This document shows positions 1-10,894 of a stretch of 64,000 nucleotides of DNA, piece by piece. The DNA is from Dicyema japonicum (taxonomy: Eukaryota > Dicyemida > Rhombozoa > Dicyemidae). Under the pieces are notes generated by a model. That model saw only the letters and a list, made by a program, of their open reading frames with translations. It had not been told where the DNA came from and made no database searches. The position numbers and the translations under genes are program-made. Numbering within the stretch: position 1 is the first letter of the stretch; every line of letters begins with the position of its first letter. The stretch is taken from NCBI GenBank assembly GCA_011109175.1, contig RDEW01000056.1, forward strand, positions 165,815-229,814, written 5' to 3'.

Positions 1-110
1 GACTACATCGTCTGCGTAGGATAATAGCAGGGAATCTTCGTCTCCGTCATTAGGTAGGTCGTGTAGGAATAAGTTGAATAGAATTGGTGAAAGTAGAGAC
101 CACTAATAGT
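1..110 (-). pseudogene. LINE reverse transcriptase fragment (motif C)
   Basis: Read on the minus strand, this edge fragment encodes LLSPILFNLFLHDLP followed by LLLSYADDVV, which are reverse transcriptase motif B' and the catalytic YADD box (motif C) of an APE-type non-LTR retrotransposon. The homologous frame stops before the AT-rich sequence that follows at about 120. The rest of the element lies outside the window or is lost. It resembles family B (22.5-25.5 kb), which has LFLNDLP and LLTYADDLI at the same place. Confidence 0.7.
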
Positions 111-324
111 ATCCATACACAAACTAACTTGACAGTTCTTTTATTTAAATTTAATATTTTTATTAGTAGTAAATAATAGCAATAATTATTAAATTTAATA
201 TTAGATGGCTTAGATGAGATCCCCAAGATATCAGAAACTGAAATAGCAAAGAAAAGGTAATTGCACTTTTGGAGAAAATACTTATAAAATGGCTGAATGG
301 TCATTAAAAGTAAACACAATCAAA

Positions 325-930
325 ACCGAAATCACGGAGCTAAAAAGAAGTGAGGAAAGGACCGAGGACAACTGGCGCAGATCAAAAAACTAGGATCCTT
401 TCTCGGTGACACCGAAGATATAACACGAAAGAAGACATTAAATAACGTCGCTTTCAACAAAATGAAGAAGACCTGGCTTCTGCACAAAAGGCTTGACCCT
501 AAAACTCGAATGAGACTATACAATGCCATAGTGAAGCTAATCCTAATATATAATGCCGGTACATAGGGATGTACAATGCAGGAACTTGAAAAGTTGAATT
601 CTTTTCACAGAAATCATCTCCGAGCACTCCTGTATTCTTGAAGATTTTTCAAAATGCCGTCCAAAATCTTAGACAAGAGAACCATGTGATATTACTGATT
701 CAAGATGGAGGCTGCTTGGACACATTTTCCCCCACGATATGGGGACCCTGCCAACATAGCAATAAAGGAGTATTTTGTTTTAGAGGCTTCGTGTTTCCGC
801 CGTCGGCCAAAGACAACACTGCCGGTAATCTTAGATGAAGATCTCAGGAGGATAGGAAAGTGGGGATAATCTAGATTTGCTACGGAGTATGGCAACAAAT
901 CGTAAAAAATGGGCGATGTTAATTAGATTG
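325..930 (+). pseudogene. LINE family A C-terminal fragment
   Basis: In one plus-strand frame the protein reads KKLGSFLGDTEDITRKK, RLYNAIVKLILIYNAGT, a stop where the relative has Trp, then LEKLNSFHRNHLRALL. This aligns with the C-terminal part of the full-length element at 13.5-16.5 kb (KLGSLLGDSEDIARRK, RLYKAFVKPILTYNSGTWG, LDSFHRRKLRSLLG). After a frameshift it continues to about 840 with DPANIAIKEYF and RRRPKTTLPVILDEDLRR, again matching the relative. This is a 5'-truncated, frameshifted copy of a diverged subfamily. Confidence 0.75.
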
Positions 931-1254
931 TTAACTTTTCGTGTTGCACATGCTTTGTCATGACCTTGGAATCAAGCACGTGCCTATAATAATCAGAAAC
1001 TGAAACTTCTGTCATACTCGGAAGCTATGAAAGCCAATGGCTCCTAATTTGATCTTTATTGCTATCGCTAGAAGCAATATTATATCAGTTATGCTGGCGG
1101 AGGTCACTATTTTCAAAGACTTTTCAGTGCATAAAATTCAAAATTACATGAATTGTCAAGATTTTACGTAAAAAGTCGTCTGAGAGAGAAATTGCAAAAA
1201 CGCATGAAATTTTAGGGTCACTGGTGACATGGGTCGACGTAGCATTATTATTAG

Positions 1255-1535
1255 CAACTGCACTTTTTTACGCAGAGCCACATTAGCTAAAGCTCCTTCC
1301 AGGCAGGACACTCACTTTATTTAAGTAAAGACCAGTATGATAACTAATCGACGAGGGAGAACAAAGGATTGTTTTTCAGTTCTTTTTGTCGCGTGTATGT
1401 CCTTTATAGACGGTTCCGCAGTGAAATGTTCACTGATGACGGCGTCACTCGTCAAACCAAAGCATTGTAGATGCGTGGAACCTACACTAGAGTAGTGAAG
1501 AGTGGGATTCTTCTGAATATCGGGCACTGGGCGTC
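1255..1535 (-). repeat. Decayed tRNA-derived SINE copy
   Basis: The segment shares the block around tgacggcgtcactcgtcaaa and the adjacent agtaaagaacag-like block with the complete SINE at 35364-35690. The tRNA-like head is barely recognisable near 1510 (gggattcttctgaat where the intact copy has gagattcgaaccc). It abuts the LINE fragment that follows. This is an old copy in the minus orientation. Confidence 0.6.
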
Positions 1536-1555
1536 TCCTGAATGGGGTGGATCCA

Positions 1556-2090
1556 GTAAGGTAAATCGTGTAAAAATAAGTTAAATAGAAAAGAGACAAA
1601 GGGGAACCTTGTGGAGCCTTATTTGGGAGTAGTCTTGATTTTGAAGTAATTTTTCCAATCCGAAATCTTCACATCGGTCAGTTAAGAAATTTTCCAGACA
1701 TAGTCGCAGACTTTCTGTATATTGATAGACACCAGAGCCTCCTTTAGTAAGTCCGTCTTAATTTTAAAGCCATGTGATGAACTGCGAGACAGATCCCAAA
1801 TGAGTCGTTGCAGAACGGTCTGCTCTAAAGCCATGTTGAAAATCGAGAAATGTCATAGGGAGTAAAGAAGGCAGCACATGACGTCTGTTGTGGACCACAT
1901 TGTTTGACATGCAGGGAGCGAGAAATATTCTTGTGAGTTATCAACACAATATTTCATAAGATTATTTGCAAGTTCCCGTGCAGGTTCCGAGGAAATAGGG
2001 GTAACGATTTCCACCCCACCGCCATCTTCGTTTATAAGACTGTTAATACTTCTCAATGTCTTCCAGAAGGTACCAAACATATTTTTGTGG
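1556..2090 (-). pseudogene. LINE family B reverse transcriptase fragments
   Basis: On the minus strand, 2080-1853 encodes FGTFWKTLRSIN and LANNLMKYCVDNSQEYFS, matching LLWKTIRRIKLN and QANNLMKYYASISHKDFS of the element at 22.5-25.5 kb. Then 1850-1760 gives FQHGFRADRSATTHL, the counterpart of FQHGFKCERSTTTHL (RT motif region 0-1). At 1640-1590 NKAPQGSPLS is motif B. Segments between them are missing or frameshifted. This is a decayed internal piece with at least one internal deletion. Confidence 0.75.
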
Positions 2091-2099
2091 CATAATCGA

Positions 2100-2406
2100 C
2101 CAATAAGCGAGCTCCACTAATGTCTGTGGTTATCACTGATTAGATTGGAAATTCAGTAATTGAGAGAGCGTATGGCCGATATAGAGTCATCTGATTGCAT
2201 TTTGGTTTTCTTCAAGGCATCCCGTATCTTGATAAATGCTAGGATACCCGAAGATAGTTTCGAATTTATTTATTTAGATTTTTAAGACAATAGGGGGATA
2301 ATTATTTAATTTAATTTTGTTAATATTAAATCTAATTTAAATAATATAAAAATAATTTTTAACCTAAACTGTAATAAAATAAAAATATTTGATGACTTTA
2401 ATGCAG
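2100..2406. other. AT-rich stretch before the transketolase exons
   Basis: No recognisable coding sequence. 2270-2400 is strongly AT-rich with short poly-A/T tracts and ends in tttaatgcag, which serves as the acceptor of the first visible transketolase exon. The exons for the first 25 or so transketolase residues should lie here but I could not identify them. Confidence 0.5.
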
Positions 2407-4313
2407 GTGTTGTCCTCCATTGCTAACCGGATTCGAGTAAATTCAATACTTTCAACTTCTGCTGCCAATTCTGGGTACATTTAGTATTTCATCATAGTCA
2501 CCCAACTTCATGCTGTTCTATTGCTGAGATTATGAGTGTCCTATTCTTCAAAGAAATGAGTTATTTCCCTGACTCCCCTAAGGATCCCTCAAATGACAGA
2601 TTTATTCTATCAAAGGGGCACGCTGCTCCAATTTTACGCAGTTTGGACAGAACTAAGCCTCTATAACGAGGAGGACCTCCTAAATCTCCGTAAGATAGAC
2701 TCTCCCTTGGAAAGACATCCAACCCCAGTACTATTACTTCCCATCGATTATTTTACTGATATTTCTATAATTTCAGAAACTCCCGTTCGTTGATGTAGCC
2801 ACTGGTTCCCTTGGACAGGGCCTCAGTTCGGCTGTGGGAATGGCCTATGTCGGGAAATATATCGACAAAGCCTCGTATGTGTTGTTAAAAATCAAGATAT
2901 CGAGTGTAATGCATCGTCGGTGACGGGGAATCGGCTGAGGGATCTGTTTGGGAGGCCATGGCTTTGGCTAGTTACTACAAATTGGACAATCTTGTGGTCA
3001 TTATCGACTGCAACTTTTATGGTCAGTCCCAAGAGACTATGCTTGGTCATGATGTGCAGACATATGCTGCCAGATGCTCTGCCTTTGGGTTTAACTCGAT
3101 TGTGGTGGATGGACATGCCATCCCTGACATCGTTTTTGCCTTTGAGAGTGCTAGGAGAAAGAAAGACATGCCGACCGCTTTGGTTGCAAAGACTATGAAG
3201 GGGAAGGGCTTCCCTGGTGTGGAAAACCTTAATGGATGGCATGGAAAGGTCCTCGGTGATAAATCTGCTGCCGTTCTGGAGCTTCTGAGATCTGACTCTT
3301 CACGGACATCGGTGGTTGAATTGGTTCCCAAGCCGTTGGACGCTGTGCCTACAGTTGATTCCTCGAGGAAAACTTGTCTTTCATCACCCCCAGACTACAG
3401 TATTGGAAAAATGGTGGGAGTGTGGCTTATGGTAGGTGGCAACAAGGACAGCATATGGGGACGCTCTTTTAAAGCTCGGGAAAGCATCCCCCTGGGTGAT
3501 GGCCATGGACGGAGACACTAAAAACTCAACCTTTGCATCCAAATTTGCGGTTTATTAGTGTTATCTATAAAAGGAGGCATTCAGTGGAGATAATCGTTTT
3601 ATTGAATGCTTCATAGCAGAACAGAACATGGCTGGGGTAGCTATTGGGGCAGCCACTAGGGAAAGAGCTGTTGTGTTTGCCAGCACATTTGCCGCCTTTT
3701 GGACTAGGGCTTTCGATTAGATAAGGATGGGAGCTATTTCGATGACGAATGCTAATTTTGTGGGTTCTCATGCTGGAGTGTCTATTGGGGAGGATGGTCC
3801 TTCACAGATGGCCTTAGAAGACATTGCAATGTTCCGTTCTATTCCCGGGTCTACTGTCTTCTATCCAAGTGATGCTGTCTCTACTGAACGAGCTGTCGAG
3901 TTGGCTGCCAATACTCAGGGTATTTGCTTTATAAGGACCTCTCGACCTAATTTCCCAGTTATTTACGGCAATGATGAGTCATTTGCAGTAGGACATCCCA
4001 AAGTATGGCTGATAATTATGGTTAGGTTGTCAGAAGTAGTCCTAATGTTGTCTGTACTGTGATTGCTGCGGGTGTGACCTTAAAGAGGGAGTTAGTTGGC
4101 CTCATGCTGCAAATCTTGCCATATCTTGGACTTTTCTCTGCACTCTCAGACCCCTCTTATCTTTTATTCTGTGCAGCAACATGCGAGTTAATGATGGCAT
4201 CTCTTTTTAGGAATTTTTCGTTCCTTATACTGATGCATCTCTTATTGACATTATTAGCAAATTTTCATCTTGATCTAGCTTCTCGTCGAGCCTTTAGTGT
4301 AGGGCAATCTTGA
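2407..4313 (+). pseudogene. TKT: Transketolase, decayed copy with 22-24 nt introns
   Basis: Transketolase (thiamine-diphosphate enzyme of the pentose phosphate pathway). Visible in order: [56 protein letters not shown], the ThDP motif [15 protein letters not shown]...[25 protein letters not shown], the pyrimidine-domain [11 protein letters not shown] (catalytic Glu), [37 protein letters not shown] and AAGVTLKREL. Introns restoring this order: 2475-2497 (23 nt), 2728-2776 (49), 2875-2896 (22), 3414-3435 (22), 3550-3573 (24), 4003-4025 (23). Defects: about two bases missing near 2635, TAA at 2907-2909 (a Tyr position), TAG at 3718-3720 (Gln in RAFDQIRM), and most of the C-terminal domain unrecognisable after 4095. 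A further 24-nt GT..AG stretch ends at about 4211. The N-terminal exon was not found. I see the family and the introns directly; that the gene is dead is inferred. Confidence 0.9.
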
Positions 4314-4412
4314 TCCCTGCTCTCCTCGGTTTTCAAGAAGCAAGATAAAAAGCTCTTTGTATGCAGTGTAATACCATCTTGAATGATCATAATGGAATGA
4401 TCGTACGCGAAA

Positions 4413-4422
4413 AATAAATAAA
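4413..4422 (+). promoter_or_regulatory. Possible poly(A) signal of the transketolase locus
   Basis: Overlapping AATAAA hexamers (aataaataaa) lie about 100 nt after the last transketolase-like frame. Position and orientation fit a poly(A) signal, but such strings are common in this AT-rich sequence. Confidence 0.3.
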
Positions 4423-4474
4423 AACACATCCGTTTCGTGTCTCAATTTCCTCATACACTACATCACATCGTGGG

Positions 4475-5540
4475 CTATCTTCCTTTGAGTTTAAAATCGC
4501 ACAATGACTTCCCAGATTTCTCAAAATCTGTTCCAAGATATCTCAGGAAGCTAACAATGCTAATTCCGCATACGAAGTCTTTCTGATTTCCTTTACAAAT
4601 CCGATTGAAGAACCTCATAGCACTAAATTTTTCTTCTGACAGTTTAATCCATGAAGACAGCACGAGTCTTTTATCTCTTCCATGTACACATTGAGTCTCT
4701 TCTCTGAGATCATGCTCGATCTTGACACAATAGACAGTAGCACGTCGTCTGCATATATCAGAGTTCTCGTACTTGGTGTAGTCTGAGATAGGTAATCGGC
4801 CATTAGAACGTTAAATAATACAGGGCTCAAAATTGATCCTTGTGAGACTCTTCTCTTCAAAAATATCATATTAAAAATAGCGTCCGCATCTAACATAGGA
4901 TTTTATTTTTACTTTCACCCAATTCACTAGTTCCTATGGGCTTCCGTCCGAGATAACTGACCGATTATGGCTCTGTGGTTAACACTGTCAAATTCTTTTG
5001 ATAAGCCGAACATATGACATTCACGAAACATTTGGATTCTCTGGCGTTGCATAACTGGAGTTGAGATGAAATAACCAATCACCGCATGACCGTCCTAGGC
5101 GAAAACCAAATTGATTATTTCAGAAGTAGTCTTTTTTTCAGCTGATTTGTAAGCATCCAGAAGATAGTTTTTTCTATAATTTTCGAAATTGACCGAATCA
5201 GGTTGATAGGGCCATAATTGAAGGATCATTCTTCGATTTTTTTGTCTTCGCTACCATCCATACAATTGTCTTCTTCCATTCGTGTGGAGTATAACCAATT
5301 TTTATGCATGCGTTGAATATATCTTTGAGAACAGATTAAAATGTCGGGCCTTCTTTGAACATCCTATCTTTGATGAAATCACTGCCCGGAGGTTTTTTCT
5401 TGACAGCTCTTATTTCTATCTTCAGCTTTTTTAGAGAGATCTCTATAAATGCTGTTAGTCTCCAAGATTCTTTAGGAGGATATTGGGATCTTAGACGGTC
5501 CGTTAGAATAAGTTGTTTTAATGGCTTTCAATGCTGATTT
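4475..5540 (-). pseudogene. LINE family F reverse transcriptase fragment
   Basis: Minus-strand pieces of an APE-type reverse transcriptase in several frames. From 5340 down: VLKDIFNACIKIGYTPHEWKK and YGPINLIRSISKIIEKTIF (RT motifs 0-1); then 4860-4740: VSQGSILSPVLFNVLMADYL and LIYADDVLLSIV (motif B and the YADD box). The part after YADD reads LNVYMEEIKDSC. Distance and wording differ from families A and B, so I treat it as a separate family. Many frameshifts; no endonuclease or tail is recognisable. Confidence 0.7.
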
Positions 5541-6475
5541 AAGTTTCTTTATAATAATTATTATTATTAGCACTTGGCTGGCACAAAAAAAGATTATTTG
5601 TTATTCCCCACTCTACTGGAAGGGTTTCCACAACTGCAAATATGTAATTTTTAATCTTTTTGCTGATTCCGTATATACTCTGTTTCTGTAGAAGTGGAAA
5701 CTGGGTACACTTAATTAGTTGATTATGTTAACTTCTTTCTCAGGGGTTCCGGGGTTAATAAATTAAATCTAAATTTCGAAAATAGGCAAAGCCATTACGT
5801 CATTCGTAATTGACCCTCATGCTTACCCAAAAGCCGTTTTGATAAAATCAGACGTGCTCAAAAACGCCAGATATTTTATTTTTCCATCGACATCCTTTTT
5901 ATATATTTGTATTCTCCAGTTTTATATTTACTACTTTTTTGTGTATCTTTGTCTAACATTAATACATTCGCCTTATTTAGATTTTATCGAGAAGCATCAT
6001 AGGTGCTTAGACATAAGTGCTTTTATTGTCCAAGGTTCAAGCACGTAAGACGTCTCAACGGAAATCGGCTGGAAGAGGAACCAAAATGCTACGGTACTTA
6101 CTTTTTTTCGAATCTTCAGCACTACTATCTGCAAACCCACGCACAACGATGACTCTAGCGGAATCGCGTATGAGAAATTATCCGTGAACGTTGAATCGTA
6201 AGAAAGACATCTCAATTGGCTCTGTTGTATTTGGTTTGTTTAAAAATTGGGAATTCTCATTAAAATATAATTTTTTGTACCTGTTGATTAATTTTAAAAA
6301 TATTTATAATTATAAACAATTTATTATTAGGAAACATGAGTAGTTTTAATTATTGAGTCCAGCGGATATGATCGAGTGGCTGATACCTCTGACTACTGCC
6401 AGGGATATCCTTTGGAAAAGCCACTCGGTTTCCCGACGCTCCCTAAAGGCTTTGGTCAATAGACACCCAAGTGCT
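5541..6475. other. Non-coding, no recognised feature
   Basis: AT-rich sequence with an interrupted ATT run at 5555-5570. Short open frames show no family resemblance. 6355-6475 resembles a structured RNA at first sight (tcgagtggctgatacc) but cannot be folded convincingly into a tRNA. Confidence 0.4.
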
Positions 6476-6790
6476 CTAAGGAAAGAGACCCGCTCGTCTC
6501 GATGACCACTGGCTGTACATGAAACGGTTTAGGAGGCTGCTGTATTTCTTTATTTTTGAGTTTTCATATAAACGGGCGGACTCTCCCGCTTTCATTGTCG
6601 ACCTCAAAAGTTTCGACTGGGAAAAGCTGTCAGGACATGCAGCATCCCAAATTAAGCATTTGCCCCGAGAGAAGGGGAAGACAGCAATTCCATCGGTTCT
6701 AGGCTTCCCATCATCCCTACTCAAGCCCGTTGGTTCTAGAATGGATGAGTATCTCGCCAACTCGAGGGCGCGCTTCACCATATATAATTA
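6476..6790 (-). pseudogene. LINE family E C-terminal fragment
   Basis: The minus-strand frame encodes LEPTGLSRDDGKPRTDGIAV, then FSRGKCLIWDAACPDSFS and an Ala/Lys-rich tail ending KKYSSLLNRF. This is the familiar C-terminal end of a LINE family whose members carry EP(S/P)GLCRDDGKRPDG, ...G(K/R)SLVWDVTCPDT and KRxKYxxL blocks. The same family's middle and N-terminus occur at 43.7-46.2 kb. One open frame of 102 codons survives here; the rest of the element is absent. Confidence 0.7.
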
Positions 6791-7285
6791 TTATGCATTC
6801 GAAAAATAATATATTATGTTAGATTAATAAATGGGCGCATAATGCTATGTGGTGCCACATGGCTATTTGATTAAAGATTTAATCTTAAAAAAATATAAAA
6901 CTCGCATTAAACTACATCCCTAATAGACTTTAAAATGCCCTCTTAATATTGCTTTCAGTCGATTTTCTGATATAAAATATCAATTTAGAACTTTTGGATT
7001 GTTAGATGGATCATTTTCATGTGCTGAATTAAATAAAATAAAACCTTTTCCAATTAAAGGTGAATATGATTGATTATTGTAAAATTCTATTACCAAAGAA
7101 TATAATGTGAGAGTATTAACACTCTCAAAATTTACGGATATATATCCGCATCAGTTATAATTTCCTTGTTTAATATTCTGAACATATGTTGTTTTGTTTG
7201 ATTCGATTATCTTTATGTGTTAACTATTAAATACTAGAATTTAATTTTATATTTATTGAGATGTTGTAAAATTCGTCTGAGAATT
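6791..7285. other. AT-rich non-coding stretch
   Basis: No coding or repeat signal that I recognise. Poly-A/T rich, with no open frame above 60 codons. Confidence 0.5.
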
Positions 7286-7289
7286 TACT

Positions 7290-8280
7290 TGTCAAAAAGG
7301 TCCGGATATTTTATTTGACTATCCGCGATGTCTATATGATGGGTGTTTACGACTTGGCACCTCACTTTAATATGGAAGAAAGCTGTTGTGAGGATAATTC
7401 CAAAACCAGAGAAGCCAAACAGAGATCCGGCAAGCTACAGACAAAATAGCTAAATATGTTCTTTTGCGAAAGTAAGTGAACGTATCATTTTCAAAAGGCT
7501 AAGCAGACAGATAGAAGGGAATGACTTTCTGATTTTGGAGCAGTGAAGATTTCGTCCCGGAAAAGGCTGTGCAGACTGTTTCTTTTTACTGAAATCTGAA
7601 ATCATGAAAGCGTGGGATTCCAAGAATCAAATAAACTTATTATGTCTTGATATTCCGAGGAAGATTAATACTAGCCTTTTTATTTATGCGGATGACGTAA
7701 TCGTGGTGGACACATCTCTAAAATCATCCAATTCTGATGAAAGAATCCGGGAGTATGTTGACCAGATTGATGATTGGTGCAACTGAGAGGGATAAAGCTT
7801 TTTTCTGAAAAATCTTGTAACTCCATTTAAGCAATGTGAAAAAGCACCAGAAACAAGAATACAAACTGGGAGAAAACAATGTACACAGTCTGCACTACGT
7901 GGATGTCGATTATGGACACTTAGGAAATTACATGGACGACATAAAGGTGAGGAGAAAGAGAGCCTTTTAGTTGCTCCGGAAGATTATGATCTCCAAGAGG
8001 ATACATCGTAACTTAGAATATTTGAAAAAACACAATACATAGAAGATATCGATGTTCAAAGATTTCTCAACTTTGGGCGAAATAACGGATCTACGATGCA
8101 ACATTTTTTTTCTCAACTTACCCAAAAATCAAATAGACATTAAAGCTTCCCTGTTATTTTCACTCAATAACATAAGGAACAAATTGATGATATCTCCGAG
8201 TTGGGCCAATTGATCACTCGGTGCGAAAGATGCGAAAGTGAAACGGATCAGATGTACTTCTATAAGCATCTCAGTTAATT
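7290..8280 (+). pseudogene. LINE family G reverse transcriptase fragment, internally deleted
   Basis: Plus-strand frames give SKRSGYFI-like sequence ahead of DYPRCLYDGCLRLG, then FVPEKAVQTV and SKNQINLLCLDI (RT motif A region). They then jump within an open frame to NTSLFIYADDVIVVDTSLKS (motif C). Everything between motifs A and C is missing compared with the copy at 56.2-57.0 kb (minus). Downstream, 7880-8060 reads VDYGHLGNYMDDIKVRRKRA and later HRNLEYL, a post-YADD connection region also found at 59.1-59.4 kb. 8190-8280 has CERCESETDQMYFYKH, which looks like a CCHH-type C-terminal knuckle. Confidence 0.75.
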
Positions 8281-9250
8281 TTGGACTAATTCCCTATCCT
8301 TAACTTTACTAGCATATCTTGATTTCTTTACCTCTTCTGGTGTCATAGTCTCCAACTTACTAACTCCTATTTGAGGATCACCAAGGAAACTTAGATAATG
8401 TTCTTACAAGTTTTGGTAGTTTTTAGTATACAGATGAACACGTTTGTGGTCTCTGTTGTCTGCAGTCATTTATATCCCTTACAGTACTGAGACCTCGCTA
8501 ACGGAGATTGTTCTCACAACATTCTAAAATGGCCATGGTTAGTGCCAATGGATACTGTCTCTAACAGCTTGATTTGTTCAATAGAAGAGAGCTTGATTAT
8601 TGTCATTATGAGAAGTGCAATTGATTTTTCGTCACTTAAATTGACATTATCGCTGTGATTAGTTTTAAAGATTCTTTTGTAATTGGGTCAATCAACTGCC
8701 TATAAGTCTGGAATGGTTGTGGTCGTTCAACCAAGTGTGGTAGATAGACTGAATAGTTGAAAACAAGGAGACTGAAGGAGTCTAAATTACCCACACAATT
8801 ATCTCCTTCGAAAAGAAAAAGCGTGCTTCTAGCGAAACGAATATGGTTCATACAGAGATGACTCTTGACATGATCAAAATGCAGCAAACCCTCATAAATC
8901 CGAACAAAAAAATTTGGATGCCTTTTGGATTGTGAAGGGAATAAATGTACTAATTTCATTGTAGTTAATATTTATGTCTTCATATATCTCTCTTTTTCGG
9001 AATCAATATTTTGCACGTCAACATTATAATCTTCACAAAGAATTGCAATTTCGTTATCGTTGAGCATTCAAAACAAAATCTTGCATGATATCTTCATTTT
9101 TCTATGATAATGCATAAGTTATTGATTATGCCTGCATTCATTGGTTTAAGATGTGCAGTTGCGTTTTAGAAAAGAATAAAATTTCAATATTTTCAAAAAA
9201 ATTGTGTTAAACGTGGCTTTGAGCATTATTAATTAGTAAAAAGAAAGCAT
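8281..9250. other. Unassigned stretch with one unrecognised open frame
   Basis: Contains a 107-codon minus-strand open frame at 8636-8959 (begins MKLVHLFPSQ) that I do not recognise. It shows no clear domain, signal peptide or intron pattern. It may be the tail of a decayed DNA transposon, because hAT-like coding sequence on the same strand lies just downstream in coordinates (9.3-10.4 kb). Nothing else supported. Confidence 0.35.
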
Positions 9251-9299
9251 CTAGTTTACCATATATTGACATTAGTGGTAACAATGTGATCTTCTACTA

Positions 9300-10450
9300 T
9301 CAGAAAACTTGAAAACGTTCGTCAAAGTTTTTATATAACTCCAAGAGTATATCGCATAATTTTCCAAGACATTTCCTAACGACTGCAGCGTTGGAAGGTG
9401 CGCAATATAATCAAATTGCATTACCCATAATGAAAGTTTGCATTCGAAGCATTTTATTCAGCCATCACCCTAATAATCTGTTTCGGACCCTAAAGGCTGC
9501 CATTAAGTTTGATAAGTGATTCGTGAGGAATGTAAGATTTGTTGTAAAAGAAGGAACATCATTGTCTTTCATTATAAAAAAATTCTTTTTTAGAGACAAA
9601 AAAATTTTTCAGTAAATTTCCTCATTTAACCATCTCACTTTATGATTCAGAGATATCCACGGATAAAGATAACACATTTAGCGACACTATTCACAACGTC
9701 TTGCACTAATATTTTTTCCACATAGTGCCTCTTGATAGGCAATTTATTGCAGAGATACCAATGGTGGCAAGTCTATTTTTCAGATCAACCGCACTCGGGT
9801 AGAACACAGTGCACGCCCACCAAAATGATCTCCTTGATCAGTCTGTCGCCACTGAAAAAAGTTTTGACCAGTCCAGTTCGTTCAATACACATTTCCAGTT
9901 CCATAAATATTTCCTCACCAGTCACTCTTCCTTTCAATGTAAGCAGATCTAATAATCCTTCAATATGATCTTTTATTGACCCCACAAATCAAAACAGCAC
10001 AAAACGAAGTGTCTCTCTATTACATGTACTTTCATCAAGTGAAAGAGAAAAACTTTCAATTAGTAGAATTGATGCGCTTGGAATAACAATTGTTTGACAA
10101 TTCAGTGATTCTGCTAGCAACAATGTTTGCTGATAAACCAAGACTCTGTAATCAAATTTTCATTTGTAAATGGTTATGACGACTTTACGATCAATTCGCA
10201 TACAATATAACTGTACCACATTCTCAGTCGAATTATTCATATTTTTGACAAAATTTCGCTGATTTAATATAGAAAATTTAGTTTCTGTGCTTTTTCAAAT
10301 CGCAATTGTCCACAATAAATTTCATAGTCATCTTTATGGTTAGACACGTATGCCTTTTTATACTCTATTCGTACACAGTTGTATCCATACAGATCATGCA
10401 TTGAAATTTTTGTTTCAAATCTGTAACAAATTATAAATGCTCCCATTTTT
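9300..10450 (-). pseudogene. hAT-family transposase fragment (second lineage)
   Basis: On the minus strand, about 10060-10000 reads FSFSLDESTC...DTSFCAVLICG, and 9970-9790 reads DHIEGLLDLLTLKGRVTGEEI followed by CIERTGLV. This resembles the RNase H-like core of ZBED/GTF2IRD2-type hAT transposases, where an LDESTD block is followed by a GEDIF-like block and then the second catalytic Asp. Frames are broken and terminal repeats were not found. It differs from the hAT at 20.15-21.55 kb. Most of it is missing from direct-duplication unit 2. Confidence 0.5.
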
Positions 10451-10554
10451 TTGAAAAGTTCTGTTTTCTAGTTATATTTTCCTTTTTTGAGGTACATACA
10501 TTTATCCAGAACACAAAAAACAGATTAATGATAATAGCTCGAGAGGACACTGTT

Positions 10555-10850
10555 ACATAAACTAACTAATCACGTGATCCCAGCACGCACTAACAGGGCC
10601 TCATCTTGGCCTGATGCTCCTCCCTCGACCCCACACAAGCACGTATCGGTCGAGTGACTAAACCTTCGCAGTCAAGACGGCGCGTTCCATGGATCATTCG
10701 TATCAAGGCTTCAAGTTGCAATGGTGGCTGGAACTCTCCAGAAATCCAGCGTTCCGTGATTTTGGAGGCTCTTTTCCAGCTTACCTCGATCTTCAAGACA
10801 TTCGTCCATAGATTAGAAAGCATGACTGTCAAAATTATTTTATTTCAAAA
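10555..10850 (-). pseudogene. LINE family C C-terminal end
   Basis: The minus-strand frame contains LEALIRMIHGTRRLDCEGLV, then RPIRACVGSREEHQAKMR and, one frame over, LLVRAGIT and a stop. It aligns with the C-terminus at 62.65-62.88 kb (VEALMRLDSRSREV, RLVRSCAGTKEEHREKIR, SLLECIGIK, stop). The stop region carries the shared 3'-terminal nucleotide motif aactaatcacgtgatccc (plus-strand view, 10564-10581). A copy is at 38173-38465. Confidence 0.7.
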
Positions 10851-10894
10851 TAAATAACATAATTTAAAAATTATATTAATTTTTTAGATTATTT

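Noticed and set aside
2892-3331. Long minus-strand frames across the transketolase exons
   Set aside because: Shadows of the plus-strand coding sequence, with no family resemblance of their own.
2907-3720. Stop codons at sense positions (TAA, TAG, TGA in transketolase, GalNAc-transferase and LINEs) as a sign of a changed genetic code
   Set aside because: The stops replace different residues (Tyr, Gln, Gly, Trp), conserved Trp positions elsewhere are TGG, and frames also contain indels. Ordinary pseudogene decay or consensus errors explain them better than reassignment.
6355-6475. tRNA-like string (tcgagtggctgatacc and nearby)
   Set aside because: A box-like bases are present but no B box at proper distance and no cloverleaf with a paired acceptor stem. 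Not called as a tRNA.
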